A program made the translations under genes and the position numbers. Shown here in pieces: positions 15,595 through 24,572 of a stretch of DNA of 64,000 nucleotides. The notes beneath the pieces are model-generated. The model was not told where the DNA came from, did no database searches, and saw only the letters and a program-made list of their open reading frames with translations. Each line of letters opens with the position of its first letter. The stretch's first letter is position 1. Origin of the DNA: Pseudoalteromonas sp. A25 (GTDB taxonomy: Bacteria; Pseudomonadota; Gammaproteobacteria; Enterobacterales; Alteromonadaceae). Location: contig NZ_AP021847.1 in NCBI RefSeq assembly GCF_009176705.1, forward strand, positions 610,501 to 674,500, written 5' to 3'.

Positions 15595-18186
15595 TTATGC
15601 GTGTGCTTCTAGAAAGTCTTTCGCAAAGCGCTGTAAAACACCACCCGCAGAGTAAATTGACACTTCTTCTGCCGTATCTAAACGGCATGTCATTGGCACC
15701 TCTACTCGCTCGCCATTTTTGCGATTGATAACCAGCGTTAAAGTCGCACCAGGGCTTGGCTCCCCCTCAACATCAAAGGTTTCAGTACCATCAATGTTCA
15801 AAGTATTACGCGTTGTGCCCGCTTTAAACTCAAGCGGTAATACCCCCATACCAATTAGATTAGTACGGTGAATGCGCTCAAATCCTTCTGCGGCGATCAC
15901 TTCAACCCCAGCTAAGCGAACGCCTTTAGCCGCCCAGTCACGAGAGGAGCCTTGACCGTAATCCGCACCGGCCACAATGATCAATGGCTGCTTGCGCTCC
16001 ATGTAGGTTTCAATCGCTTCCCACATACGGGTTTCTTGGCCTTCTGGCTCAAGTCGAGCAAGAGAACCTTGCTTCACTTCACCATTTTCATCGCGCACCA
16101 TTTCGTTGAACAACTTAGGGTTTGCGAAGGTGGCACGTTGCGCCGTCAGGTGGTCGCCTCGGTGCGTTGCGTAAGAGTTAAAGTCTTCTTCTGGCAAGCC
16201 CATTTTAGCTAAGTATTCGCCGGCTGCACTGCTGGCCAAAATCGCATTAGAAGGAGACAAATGATCCGTGGTGATATTGTCACCGAGTACCGCAAGAGGT
16301 CGCATGCCTTTCATGGTGCGCTCTGCTGCCAACGCGCCTTCCCAATAAGGTGGGCGACGGATGTAAGTACTCATTTCACGCCAGTCATACAACGGATTAT
16401 TATGCTCACCGTAATCGACTGTTAGGTCAAACATAGGTTCATACACTTGGCGGAACTGCTCAGGCTTAACACTTTGCGCGATCACCGCATCAATTTCTTC
16501 ATCGCTTGGCCATAAGTCTTTTAATGTAATCGGGTGACCATCTTGGTCATGCCCTAATACATCTTTTTCAATATCAAAACGAATCGTACCCGCAATGGCA
16601 TAAGCAACCACCAGCGGCGGCGACGCTAAGAACGCTTGTTTGGCATACGGGTGAATACGACCGTCAAAGTTACGGTTGCCCGATAATACTGCGGTTGCGT
16701 ATAAATCTCGGTCAATCAACTCTTGCTGAATTTTTGGGTCAAGTGCGCCACTCATACCGTTACAGGTAGTGCAAGCAAACCCAACCACACCAAAACCCAG
16801 TTGTTCAAGCTCAGGCAACAAATTGGCTTCTTCAAGGTACATTTTCACCGCTTTAGAACCCGGTGCCAGTGACGTTTTAACCCAAGGCTTGCGCAACAAG
16901 CCCTTAGCATTAGCATTACGCGCTAATAGGCCTGCTGCAATCACATTTCGTGGGTTACTGGTGTTAGTACAACTGGTGATAGCTGCGATGATCACCGCGC
17001 CATCTGGCATTTTGCCTTCTTCGTTTTCAACAACGCCAGAGATCCCCGCTTTAGCAAGATCGGCCGTTGCAACGCGTTTATGTGGATTTGATGGGCCGGC
17101 GATGTTGCGGCCAACTGACGATAAATCAAACTTCAACACGCGCTCATACTGTGCCGTTTCAAGGCTGTCAGCCCACAGACCCGTATGCTTAGCATAGTCT
17201 TCAACTAAGCGAACTTGCTCATCATCACGCCCAGTAAGCTTTAAGTATTCAATGGTTTGTTGGTCAATATAAAACATGGCAGCCGTTGCACCATACTCTG
17301 GTGTCATGTTCGAGATAGTGGCGCGATCGCCAAGCGTTAAGCTTGCAGCCCCTTCGCCATAAAACTCAAGGTATGCACCCACCACCTTTTCTGCACGTAA
17401 AAATTCGGTAATGGCTAACACGATATCTGTTGCGGTAATACCAGGCTGCGCTTTACCTGTAAGTTCAACCCCTACAATATCGGGTAAACGCATGTACGAC
17501 GCACGACCTAGCATCACACTTTCCGCTTCAAGACCACCGACACCCACTGCAATGACGCCCAAGGCATCAACATGCGGAGTATGACTGTCAGTACCCACTA
17601 AGGTATCAGGGAAGGCCACACCGTCGCGGGCATGAATAACCGGCGACATCTTCTCTAGGTTAATTTGGTGCATGATGCCGTTACCGGGTTGAATAACGTC
17701 AACATTTTTAAAGGCCGTTTTAGTCCAATTGATAAAGTGGAAGCGATCTTCGTTACGCCTATCTTCAATAGCACGGTTTTTTTCAAATGCATCGCTTTCA
17801 AAACCTGCGTGCTCAACTGCCAGTGAGTGGTCAACAATCAGCTGAGTTGGCACCACAGGATTAACTTTAGAAGGATCGCCACCTTTTGCGGCAATTGCAT
17901 CACGCAAGCCCGCCAAATCAACCAAGGCGGTTTGACCCAAAATGTCATGACAAACAACACGTGCAGGAAACCATGGAAAATCTAAGTCGCGACGACGTTC
18001 GATAATTTGTGTAAGGCAATCATCTAGCTGTTCGCTTTCACAACGGCGCACAAGGTTTTCAGCAAGCACGCGAGAGGTATAAGGCAAGGTGTCGTAGGCA
18101 CCTGGTTTAATCGCATCGACGGCTTCGCGGGTGTCATAATAGCTCAATTGCGAATTAGGCAAGAGCTTACGGTATTTGGTATTCAT
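15595..18186 (-). CDS. acnD: Fe/S-dependent 2-methylcitrate dehydratase AcnD
   Basis: An 863-residue aconitase-family enzyme. The start MNTKYRKLLP at 18186 matches known AcnD and has GGATG upstream; an ATG at 18198 is less likely. The [4Fe-4S] ligands are Cys406 (SCTNTSNPRN) and Cys472/Cys475 (CTTCNGMSG), and the C-terminal swivel domain contains the GSSRDWAAKG motif. The enzyme dehydrates 2-methylcitrate to 2-methylaconitate and depends on PrpF, encoded next. An 11-bp perfect hairpin lies in the gap after prpC, which may tune acnD-prpF expression relative to prpBC. Confidence 0.95.
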   Translation of the reverse strand: MNTKYRKLLPNSQLSYYDTREAVDAIKPGAYDTLPYTSRVLAENLVRRCESEQLDDCLTQIIERRRDLDFPWFPARVVCHDILGQTALVDLAGLRDAIAAKGGDPSKVNPVVPTQLIVDHSLAVEHAGFESDAFEKNRAIEDRRNEDRFHFINWTKTAFKNVDVIQPGNGIMHQINLEKMSPVIHARDGVAFPDTLVGTDSHTPHVDALGVIAVGVGGLEAESVMLGRASYMRLPDIVGVELTGKAQPGITATDIVLAITEFLRAEKVVGAYLEFYGEGAASLTLGDRATISNMTPEYGATAAMFYIDQQTIEYLKLTGRDDEQVRLVEDYAKHTGLWADSLETAQYERVLKFDLSSVGRNIAGPSNPHKRVATADLAKAGISGVVENEEGKMPDGAVIIAAITSCTNTSNPRNVIAAGLLARNANAKGLLRKPWVKTSLAPGSKAVKMYLEEANLLPELEQLGFGVVGFACTTCNGMSGALDPKIQQELIDRDLYATAVLSGNRNFDGRIHPYAKQAFLASPPLVVAYAIAGTIRFDIEKDVLGHDQDGHPITLKDLWPSDEEIDAVIAQSVKPEQFRQVYEPMFDLTVDYGEHNNPLYDWREMSTYIRRPPYWEGALAAERTMKGMRPLAVLGDNITTDHLSPSNAILASSAAGEYLAKMGLPEEDFNSYATHRGDHLTAQRATFANPKLFNEMVRDENGEVKQGSLARLEPEGQETRMWEAIETYMERKQPLIIVAGADYGQGSSRDWAAKGVRLAGVEVIAAEGFERIHRTNLIGMGVLPLEFKAGTTRNTLNIDGTETFDVEGEPSPGATLTLVINRKNGERVEVPMTCRLDTAEEVSIYSAGGVLQRFAKDFLEAHA

Positions 18187-18227
18187 AACTACATCCATTG
18201 GAAATTGGTGACGGAACTAACAAAGCA

Positions 18228-18251
18228 AGCGGCTAATTAAAATTAGCCGCT
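18228..18251 (-). other. Intra-operon hairpin between prpC and acnD
   Basis: AGCGGCTAATT (18228-18238) and AATTAGCCGCT (18241-18251) form a perfect 11-bp inverted repeat with only AA between, so in RNA the inner pairs open into a small AT loop. It is 12 bp past the prpC stop. No U-tract follows, which favours partial termination or RNA processing over full termination. Confidence 0.65.
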
Positions 18252-18262
18252 ATAGAGGCAAA

Positions 18263-19384
18263 TTAACGCTGTGAGATTGGTGTTACTGGGCGTAACTCTT
18301 CACCTGTATATTCCGCTGAAGGGCGAATAATACGGTTATCTGCGCGCTGCTCCATGACGTGTGCAGCCCAACCGGTTAAGCGTGACATAACAAAAATAGG
18401 CGTAAACAACTTGGTTGGAATGCCCATAAAGTTATAAGCAGATGCGTGGAAGAAATCAGCATTACAGAATAGCTTTTTCTCGCGCCACATCACTTCTTCA
18501 CAACGCACTGATACTGGGTAAAGCACCGTATCACCGACATCTTTTGCTAGCTTTTCAGACCATAGCTTAATGATCTCATTACGAGGGTCACACTCAGAGT
18601 AAATCGCGTGACCAAAGCCCATGATTTTCTCTTTACGCTCAAGCATGCCCATCATCTTCTCTTCTGCGTCATCTGCCGAAGTGAAGCTTTCAATCATATC
18701 CATGGCGGCTTCATTAGCTCCACCGTGCAGTGGACCACGCAATGAGCCAATTGCACCAGTTACACATGAATGCATATCAGACAAGGTTGATGCACACACA
18801 CGTGCAGTGAATGTTGACGCGTTAAATTCATGTTCAGCATACAAAATAAGTGATACATGCATCACACGCTCGTGTAATTCATTTGGTTTTTTGCCATGCA
18901 ACATATGTAAGAAATGCGCACCGATAGAGTCATCATCTGTTTCAACATCAATGCGCACACCGTCATGGCTAAAGCGATACCAATAACAAATAATACTCGG
19001 GAAACAGGCCAACATGCGGTCGGTCACTTTGCCTTGTAAATCAAAGCTAGTTTCACCTTCTAAGTTACCTAGCATTGAACAACCAGTACGTAACACATCC
19101 ATTGGATGTGCATCTGCTGGAATGCGCTCTAACACTTCTTTAAGCGCTAGTGGTAAACCACGCATTGCACGAAGTTCACTCTTATAGCTATCTAGCTCAG
19201 CTTGCGTCGGTAAGTGGCCTTTTAAAATAAGATAGGCGACTTCTTCAAACTGACAGTGCTCAGCCAACTCTTTTACATCATAACCACGATACGTTAAACC
19301 AGAGCCTGATTTACCAACTGTTGAAAGTGCCGTTTTCCCTGCTACTTGACCGCGAAGGCCAGCACCGCTTAGTACTTTTGCCAT
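18263..19384 (-). CDS. prpC: 2-methylcitrate synthase PrpC
   Basis: A 373-residue citrate-synthase-family enzyme of normal PrpC length. Catalytic residues are in place: His220 (LHGGANEAA), His259 (GFGHAIY) and Asp310 (NADFFHASAYN). It condenses propionyl-CoA with oxaloacetate to 2-methylcitrate in the cytoplasm. The N-terminal LRGQVAGKTALSTVGKSG region is typical of 2-methylcitrate rather than hexameric citrate synthases. It is third in the operon, 87 bp after prpB. Confidence 0.95.
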   Translation of the reverse strand: MAKVLSGAGLRGQVAGKTALSTVGKSGSGLTYRGYDVKELAEHCQFEEVAYLILKGHLPTQAELDSYKSELRAMRGLPLALKEVLERIPADAHPMDVLRTGCSMLGNLEGETSFDLQGKVTDRMLACFPSIICYWYRFSHDGVRIDVETDDDSIGAHFLHMLHGKKPNELHERVMHVSLILYAEHEFNASTFTARVCASTLSDMHSCVTGAIGSLRGPLHGGANEAAMDMIESFTSADDAEEKMMGMLERKEKIMGFGHAIYSECDPRNEIIKLWSEKLAKDVGDTVLYPVSVRCEEVMWREKKLFCNADFFHASAYNFMGIPTKLFTPIFVMSRLTGWAAHVMEQRADNRIIRPSAEYTGEELRPVTPISQR

Positions 19385-19471
19385 TTTTTTGTCTCCTGAA
19401 TTTTTTACCTGCTGGATACTATTTTAATTGGCGGGCTTAGTTGCCCACCCATTTATATTTAAATACTTTAA

Positions 19472-20362
19472 TTACTTGTTTTTGCCTTGCGCAAAAAGCG
19501 AATCAAGCTTTTGCTCGTATTCGTGATAACCAAGATAATCGTAAAGATCCATACGAGTTTGCATGTTATCTATGACCGCTTTTTGATCGCCGTCCGTTAA
19601 AATGGTTTGATACACTAGCTCCGCAGCTTTATTCATGGCACGGAATGCACTTAATGGGTAAAGCACCATATCTACGCCCCACTGTCCAAGCTCTTCTTTG
19701 TTCCAAAGTTCAGTTTTACCAAACTCAGTAATATTAGCTAAAATAGGCACATCCAACGCTTCACTGAATGCTCTGTAATGCTCTTGGGTTTGAATGGCCT
19801 CGGCAAAAATACCGTCAGCACCGGCTGCCACATAAGCTTTTGCACGCTCAATTGCAGCCTCTAGACCCTCTTGAGCAAATGCATCTGTACGAGCCATAAT
19901 GAAAAAGTCAGGATCGGTACGTGCGTCAACCGCTGCTTTGATACGATCTACCATTTCTTCAATAGACACGATTTCTTTATTTGGACGGTGACCACAACGC
20001 TTTTGCGCTACTTGGTCTTCCATATGTACCGCAGCAGCCCCTGCCTTTTCCATGTCACGAATGGTTTTAGCGATATTAAACGCACCACCCCAGCCCGTAT
20101 CAATGTCGACCATTAAAGGTAGGTCACAGGCTGCCGTAATACGCTGCACATCTGCAATCACATCGTTCAAAGATGTCATACCTAAATCAGGCAGACCATA
20201 AGAGGCATTTGCTACACCGCCACCAGAGAGGTAAATCGCTTGGTGACCAATTTTTTTAGCCATAATCGCCGAGTAGGCATTAATAGTACCGACTATTTGC
20301 AAAGGGTGATTGGCTTTGAGTGCCTCACGGAATTTTTTACCTGCGCTTGTAAATCCTGTCAT
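19472..20362 (-). CDS. prpB: Methylisocitrate lyase PrpB
   Basis: A 296-residue member of the isocitrate lyase/PEP mutase family with the catalytic RCGH loop (Cys123 within [10 protein letters not shown]) and the Mg-binding [11 protein letters not shown] and HMEDQ segments. It cleaves 2-methylisocitrate to pyruvate and succinate, the last step of propionate breakdown. It starts 11 bp after the GntR regulator gene, so the regulator and enzymes share a transcript. Confidence 0.95.
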   Translation of the reverse strand: MTGFTSAGKKFREALKANHPLQIVGTINAYSAIMAKKIGHQAIYLSGGGVANASYGLPDLGMTSLNDVIADVQRITAACDLPLMVDIDTGWGGAFNIAKTIRDMEKAGAAAVHMEDQVAQKRCGHRPNKEIVSIEEMVDRIKAAVDARTDPDFFIMARTDAFAQEGLEAAIERAKAYVAAGADGIFAEAIQTQEHYRAFSEALDVPILANITEFGKTELWNKEELGQWGVDMVLYPLSAFRAMNKAAELVYQTILTDGDQKAVIDNMQTRMDLYDYLGYHEYEQKLDSLFAQGKNK

Positions 20363-20373
20363 GATGTTCTCTC

Positions 20374-21039
20374 TTATAAGCTGTTTTGAAGTTTGGCTTC
20401 GATATTATTTTTTGAATATGTGATATGTCGACGCATCAACATTTCGGCAAGTTCTGGGTCACGATTACTAATGGCTTGCACAATGTGCCTGTGCTCATCA
20501 AATGCACTTGTTACTCGGGGTCCTGCCATACCCAGCTGCACACGGTACATGCGCACTAGATGGTATAGGCCATTAACAAGCATAGAAATAAGATGGCTAT
20601 TTTTGCTGCCTAAGATAATACGATAGTGAAAGTCTAAGTCGCCCGCTTCTTGATAATACAGTTCGGCGTTTTTTACTTCATCTGATTGGCTGTTCAGCAA
20701 AGCGTTAAGCTCAGTGATCTCTTGAGCTGTCATATGCTGCGCGGCAAGCCGCGCGGCCATACCCTCTAAAGACTCTCGAACTTGATAAAGCTCAATCAAG
20801 CCTTCGGGGCTTAATGACACCACACGGGCACCAATGTTAGCCTTACGCTCAACAATGTTACACGCCTCTAAGCGATTAATTGCTTCTCGAACAACGGCTC
20901 GGCTCACCTGATATTTTGTCGACAATTCTGTTTCACTCAGTTTGGTACCTGATGGAATAACCCCTTCTACAATCTCTTTTCGAAGACGAAAAAACGCTTT
21001 ATCTGAAGAAGTTACAGCTTGTTCTTGAAAAAAGTCCAT
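20374..21039 (-). CDS. prpQ: GntR/FadR-type regulator of the methylcitrate operon (PrpQ-like)
   Basis: A 221-residue regulator with an N-terminal GntR winged helix (about 10-75, [20 protein letters not shown]) and a C-terminal FCD all-helical ligand domain (Asp and His residues of [17 protein letters not shown] and [11 protein letters not shown] bind metal and ligand in this fold). It is the first gene of the operon with prpB, prpC, acnD and prpF. In Shewanella and relatives a GntR protein named PrpQ controls the same pathway. TTGT(A/C)GACAA palindromes upstream and inside the gene are probable binding sites, so autoregulation is likely. The gene name is by analogy. Confidence 0.85.
   Translation of the reverse strand: MDFFQEQAVTSSDKAFFRLRKEIVEGVIPSGTKLSETELSTKYQVSRAVVREAINRLEACNIVERKANIGARVVSLSPEGLIELYQVRESLEGMAARLAAQHMTAQEITELNALLNSQSDEVKNAELYYQEAGDLDFHYRIILGSKNSHLISMLVNGLYHLVRMYRVQLGMAGPRVTSAFDEHRHIVQAISNRDPELAEMLMRRHITYSKNNIEAKLQNSL
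20916..20925. promoter_or_regulatory. Intragenic TTGTCGACAA operator-like palindrome
   Basis: A 10-bp perfect palindrome inside the gntR coding sequence (codons for Glu-Leu-Ser-Thr), identical to the core of the strong site at 21124. It could be an auxiliary site in a repression loop or chance. Confidence 0.4.
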
Positions 21040-21069
21040 CTTGACGAGTACATTCTGAATGATTAAAAG

Positions 21070-21079
21070 TTGTAGACAA
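21070..21079. promoter_or_regulatory. Probable PrpQ operator 1, TTGTAGACAA
   Basis: A TTGT-AG-ACAA inverted repeat 31 bp before the gntR start. Its centre is 54 bp, about five helical turns, from operator 2, so both face the same side of the DNA. Confidence 0.65.
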
Positions 21080-21123
21080 TATTAGAGGTGGTTTACGTTA
21101 ACGTCAACCTTATAGAGGCAAGA

Positions 21124-21133
21124 TTGTCGACAA
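21124..21133. promoter_or_regulatory. Probable PrpQ operator 2, TTGTCGACAA
   Basis: The core of the perfect 12-bp palindrome ATTGTCGACAAT (21123-21134) in the divergent promoter region. GntR/FadR-type proteins bind short palindromes of this form as dimers. Confidence 0.7.
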
Positions 21134-21297
21134 TTTCTGTTATAGCATCTATAAATTTGGTGAATGTTCCATTTGATAAATACCAAAGCCTACAGCATAG
21201 CTTATCTCTTTTGCACCAAAGCCTTTGTCTCGCGCAACCTAATCATTCGCCAAGTAAACAATAAATACTAAACATATGAAAATATTTTACATTTTTC

Positions 21298-21312
21298 GTA
21301 CCCAAAGGGTAC
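21298..21312. promoter_or_regulatory. LysR-type operator, GTACCC-AAA-GGGTAC
   Basis: A perfect 15-bp palindrome containing the T-N11-A pattern of LysR binding sites. It lies about 60 bp before the lysR start at 21371 and is the best candidate for an autoregulatory site. Confidence 0.6.
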
Positions 21313-21370
21313 ACAATGGTATCATAATGAGTAAATTCACAAAAAAGTTACAATTATATAAAGGATCATA

Positions 21371-22231
21371 ATGCGACCGTCTTTTGATGACTTGGCCTAT
21401 TTTAGTGAAGTGGCAAACACTCTCAACTTATCACGTGCCGCACAGCGGCTTGGGATCTCACAACCCAGCATGAGCGCCGCGATAAAACGTCTTGAGCAAG
21501 TATTTGATACGCAACTGCTAATAAGAAGCCGAAACGGCGTAAAATTCACCCATGCGGGCAAAGCCTTAGCGCAACATAGCCGTAAATTTATGACTGAATG
21601 GGAGCAGTTACACTCAAATGTGATCCGTGCAAGCACTGATATGATCGGCACCTTTAGCATTGGTTGCCACCCATCGGTTGCTTTATACACATTGCCAGAT
21701 CTGCTACCAGCTTTAAAAAACAAATATCCCGCATTAAAATTAAATTTGGTTCATGACCTATCACGTAAGATCACTGAACAAGTAGTCAACGGCGAGATAG
21801 ACTTTGGGCTCGTCATCAACCCTGTTCATCATCCTGACTTGGTGATCCACAAACTGTTTTTAGATGAAGTCACGCTTTGGCAAAGTGATGCACTTACAAC
21901 ACACAGTGCACCCAACGAACATACTATTTTGTACTGCGATCCAAACCTAAAACAAAGCCAAGCACTACTGAAAATACTCGACCTAACTCATTATCAAGTC
22001 GAGTATTCTAACAATCTAGAAGTGATAGCGAGTTTAGTAGCCAAAGGTATTGGTGCGGGCGTGTTACCTGAGCGAGTCGCTAAGAAGTGCGCTGAACCAT
22101 TGCGTCGCATTGAGCAAAACAACGCAATGGTAATTGATGAATTATGCCTAATTCATCGTTTTGACATTCAAAATAGTACAGTGAGTCAAAACTTAAAACA
22201 TGAAATTAAGCATGTGTTGGCAGAGCCTTGA
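21371..22231 (+). CDS. LysR-family transcriptional regulator
   Basis: A 286-residue regulator starting at an ATG with AAAGGATC upstream. The N-terminal winged helix is clear (LSRAAQRLGISQPSMSAAIKR) and the effector domain follows (about 90-285). It is divergent from the prp operon with 331 bp between. Its target is unknown. Its own operator-like palindrome is close to its own start and distinct from the GntR-type sites, so the two regulators probably act separately. Confidence 0.9.
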   Translation: MRPSFDDLAYFSEVANTLNLSRAAQRLGISQPSMSAAIKRLEQVFDTQLLIRSRNGVKFTHAGKALAQHSRKFMTEWEQLHSNVIRASTDMIGTFSIGCHPSVALYTLPDLLPALKNKYPALKLNLVHDLSRKITEQVVNGEIDFGLVINPVHHPDLVIHKLFLDEVTLWQSDALTTHSAPNEHTILYCDPNLKQSQALLKILDLTHYQVEYSNNLEVIASLVAKGIGAGVLPERVAKKCAEPLRRIEQNNAMVIDELCLIHRFDIQNSTVSQNLKHEIKHVLAEP

Positions 22232-22232
22232 G

Positions 22233-22739
22233 TTAGTTTCGTTTGATTTCATCTAACTGCTGGCAAGTGACAGCACTTGTTATAGCGTATATATCATTAT
22301 AAGCAGACAGACGCTTAAACACATCGCCAAAAGAACTACCATCTTTTGTGCTGATAGTGACATAGGTTCTGTAGTACTGAGCATAATAATTAAACGCATA
22401 TAATATCCCACTACGACTGACTGAGGCTGGTGTAAGTTCATATGTTCCTTGGTCTGTAAGATAAATTGACTTAACGTCAATATACTCTAATAGCTCTTTG
22501 TAGTACCGCTCTTGGCTGTTAAAACCATTAAGCGCAATGCCAATACCACAATTACCACCGTGCATCTGAGGATACTGTAAACCAAACTGCACTTGCGACG
22601 CGCTAGTGTCTAGGGTGGCAAAATTACTGCTGGCATCAAACCAGTCACTGGGGCTTGCCAATGCCGGTGATGCCATTAAACCTGCAATTATCGGTAATGC
22701 CATTTTTTTGAGGGTGTGACTAACTGCGTTTATCTGCAT
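22233..22739 (-). CDS. Secreted protein of unknown function
   Basis: A 168-residue protein with a signal peptide (KKMALPIIAGLMASPALAS) and GGAG 9 nt before the ATG. The mature part has two Cys (NCGIGIALNG and VTCQQLDEI), probably a disulfide, and a Tyr-rich middle. I do not recognise a family. Its stop is 1 bp from the convergent lysR stop, so its 3' end must overlap that gene. Confidence 0.7.
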   Translation of the reverse strand: MQINAVSHTLKKMALPIIAGLMASPALASPSDWFDASSNFATLDTSASQVQFGLQYPQMHGGNCGIGIALNGFNSQERYYKELLEYIDVKSIYLTDQGTYELTPASVSRSGILYAFNYYAQYYRTYVTISTKDGSSFGDVFKRLSAYNDIYAITSAVTCQQLDEIKRN

Positions 22740-23039
22740 AATATATTACTCCTTTACATGTTGTGGTCTGACACCATCATAAAAAGTGTCAAAGACAAGG
22801 TAAAATAGGAGTACGCAATGAGTAACATAGTGTTAACCTATGGCAAACACTAAGAAGCTCTCTAAAATTAATGGACAACTCTATAGATATAGTAGGCACA
22901 ATGAGGGCAGACTTCACTCCAGAGTAAATAGCGTATTTTTTCCTTTATTTCTTGTTGCATAGTCCAGACACACAAAGATTACAGCTAAACTTCATATAAC
23001 CATTTTTAACTTTGCTACACTTGGAAATATCAGTTCGCT
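22740..23039. other. Divergent intergenic region
   Basis: 300 bp between the secreted-protein gene (minus) and the solute-binding gene (plus). It must hold both promoters. Apart from AT-rich segments near 22780 and 22990 I see no clear boxes, repeats or genes. Confidence 0.4.
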
Positions 23040-23813
23040 TTGGGCTACCCTGTGGTACGATTTACTCAACACGCCATTTTTAGATTATTATACTTGCTCT
23101 TTTTTTGCTCGAGTATAGAAAGCGTTAGCGCAAGCTCACTTCCTACCCTAACAATTGTTACTGAGCTATCACCACCCAACCAAACATTTAATAATGGCAA
23201 AGTAGAAGGCACTAGCACTGAGCTTGTCAAACTAATCCTACAACGTGCACATTTACAAGCGGAGTATTACATCTACCCTTGGGCAAGAGCCTTCAAAGTT
23301 GCGAGTAAAAAACCTAATACTCTTATATATAGTATGGCCAAAACGCCCCAGCGAGAGCGTAATTTTCATTGGATTGGTCCTGTTGCAAGGTTTGAGTTAG
23401 GATTTGTAACAAACAAATACCGCTATGACGTGGTTATAAATTCATTAGAGGATGCCAAGAAGTATCGACTTGCCGTTCAAAGAGGAGATATAGCCGCTGT
23501 TGAATTAAAAAAGCTTGGTTTTGACTATGTGCTTACCGCGGACATTGAACGCTCTTATAAACTACTCATAACCAATAAAGTCGACTTAGTCCTAGATGAT
23601 CCCCGCTACCTACAATCTATGGCTAATACGCTCAACGTGCCGATAGATCATTTTCGTTTTTTATACAGCGTGAGTGCCTTATCTGTTAACGGTTACCTCG
23701 CAGCTAACATTGATACATCTACTGATATTATTAAAAGGCTACGAGTTGCTTTTACTAATGTAGAAAGAACACAGACATATAAAAATGTAATATTGGGAAG
23801 TCACACGCCTTAA
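23040..23813 (+). CDS. Periplasmic substrate-binding protein, SBP_bac_3 type
   Basis: About 257 residues from a TTG at 23040; a GTG at 23052 is also possible and neither has a strong ribosome binding site. A signal-like hydrophobic stretch (LLYLLFFCSSIESVSAS) is followed by a two-lobe family-3 solute-binding fold (TIVTELSPPNQTFNNGKVEGTSTELVKLIL). No permease or ATPase lies nearby, as is usual for the large orphan group in Alteromonadales. It may feed a sensor or bind an amino-acid-like compound. It shares this type with the protein at 48855-49670. Confidence 0.8.
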   Translation: MGYPVVRFTQHAIFRLLYLLFFCSSIESVSASSLPTLTIVTELSPPNQTFNNGKVEGTSTELVKLILQRAHLQAEYYIYPWARAFKVASKKPNTLIYSMAKTPQRERNFHWIGPVARFELGFVTNKYRYDVVINSLEDAKKYRLAVQRGDIAAVELKKLGFDYVLTADIERSYKLLITNKVDLVLDDPRYLQSMANTLNVPIDHFRFLYSVSALSVNGYLAANIDTSTDIIKRLRVAFTNVERTQTYKNVILGSHTP

Positions 23814-23822
23814 TTTTGACAC

Positions 23823-23850
23823 AAAAAAAGCAAGCCTAGGCTTGCTTTTT
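23823..23850. terminator. Bidirectional terminator
   Basis: The 16-bp perfect palindrome GCAAGCCTAGGCTTGC (23830-23845) is flanked by seven A on the left and five T on the right. It serves the plus-strand solute-binding gene and the minus-strand cold-shock gene, which converge here. Confidence 0.9.
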
Positions 23851-23864
23851 CTAAGTAATAAAAC

Positions 23865-24074
23865 TTAGATTACAGTGATGTTCTCAGCTTGAGGACCTTT
23901 TTGGCCTGTAGCAAGAGTGAACTCAACACGTTGGCCTTCAGCCAAAGTACGGAAACCGTCACCTTTGATAGCGCTGAAATGAGCAAAAACATCTGGGCCA
24001 TTTTCTTGAGCGATGAAACCAAAACCTTTTGACTCGTTGAACCACTTAACTGTGCCAGTTACTGTATTAGACAT
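23865..24074 (-). CDS. CspA-family cold-shock RNA-binding protein
   Basis: A 69-residue single cold-shock domain with RNP1 (KGFGFI) and RNP2 (DVFAHFSAI). It binds single-stranded RNA/DNA and acts as an RNA chaperone at low temperature. Which E. coli Csp paralogue it matches cannot be decided from sequence alone. The long, repeat-containing upstream region suggests a structured 5' leader, as in cspA. Confidence 0.95.
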   Translation of the reverse strand: MSNTVTGTVKWFNESKGFGFIAQENGPDVFAHFSAIKGDGFRTLAEGQRVEFTLATGQKGPQAENITVI

Positions 24075-24572
24075 ATCTAGATATCCTGATTTAAAAATTT
24101 AACTATGCCCATCTGGGCGCATAGAGCAAAAATTAGACGGTACTTAAAAACTTCAGGACGGTACTACAAGTATGACTTATACAACAACGTAATGGAGATT
24201 TATAAACACTGACATATTTTTTGTCTGAGTTCAGTCTATCTAGATGAGACTCCAAGTCAATAATTTTTACGACCAATGAAATGAAATTTATATGACATCG
24301 AATTGAACAAAACAGTAGCCGTCACTTCAAATAAGAAGAAACAATGACGCCATTAAAACAGACAAAGAAAAAAGAATTAAAAACCTAACACTTAAGAATA
24401 TAAGTACTTTTCTAGTTTGTAACATAAGCTCGGTGCATACTTTTGCAATTCCTGTATATAAATCTAATCAAAATTACCCAATGAAACGTATAGTTATCGT
24501 GCAGTTGGTTTTTCATAACGTTTGCACTAACTTTAACTTAGTCCAATCCTAAATTTTTGGAGTTAAAAGCTC
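24075..24572 (-). promoter_or_regulatory. Probable structured 5' leader and promoter of the cold-shock gene
   Basis: About 500 bp without a gene. On the minus strand close to the csp start lies a hairpin (CTATGCGCCC/GGGCATAG, about 24102-24123), and further up two copies of GTACCGTC (near 24135 and 24160). Long structured leaders are typical of cold-shock genes. The right part should hold the promoter of the PAS gene. A transcript start cannot be fixed by eye. Confidence 0.45.

Noticed and set aside
23830..23845. 16-bp palindrome as an operator
   Set aside because: The flanking A and T runs and position between convergent genes make a bidirectional terminator the better reading.
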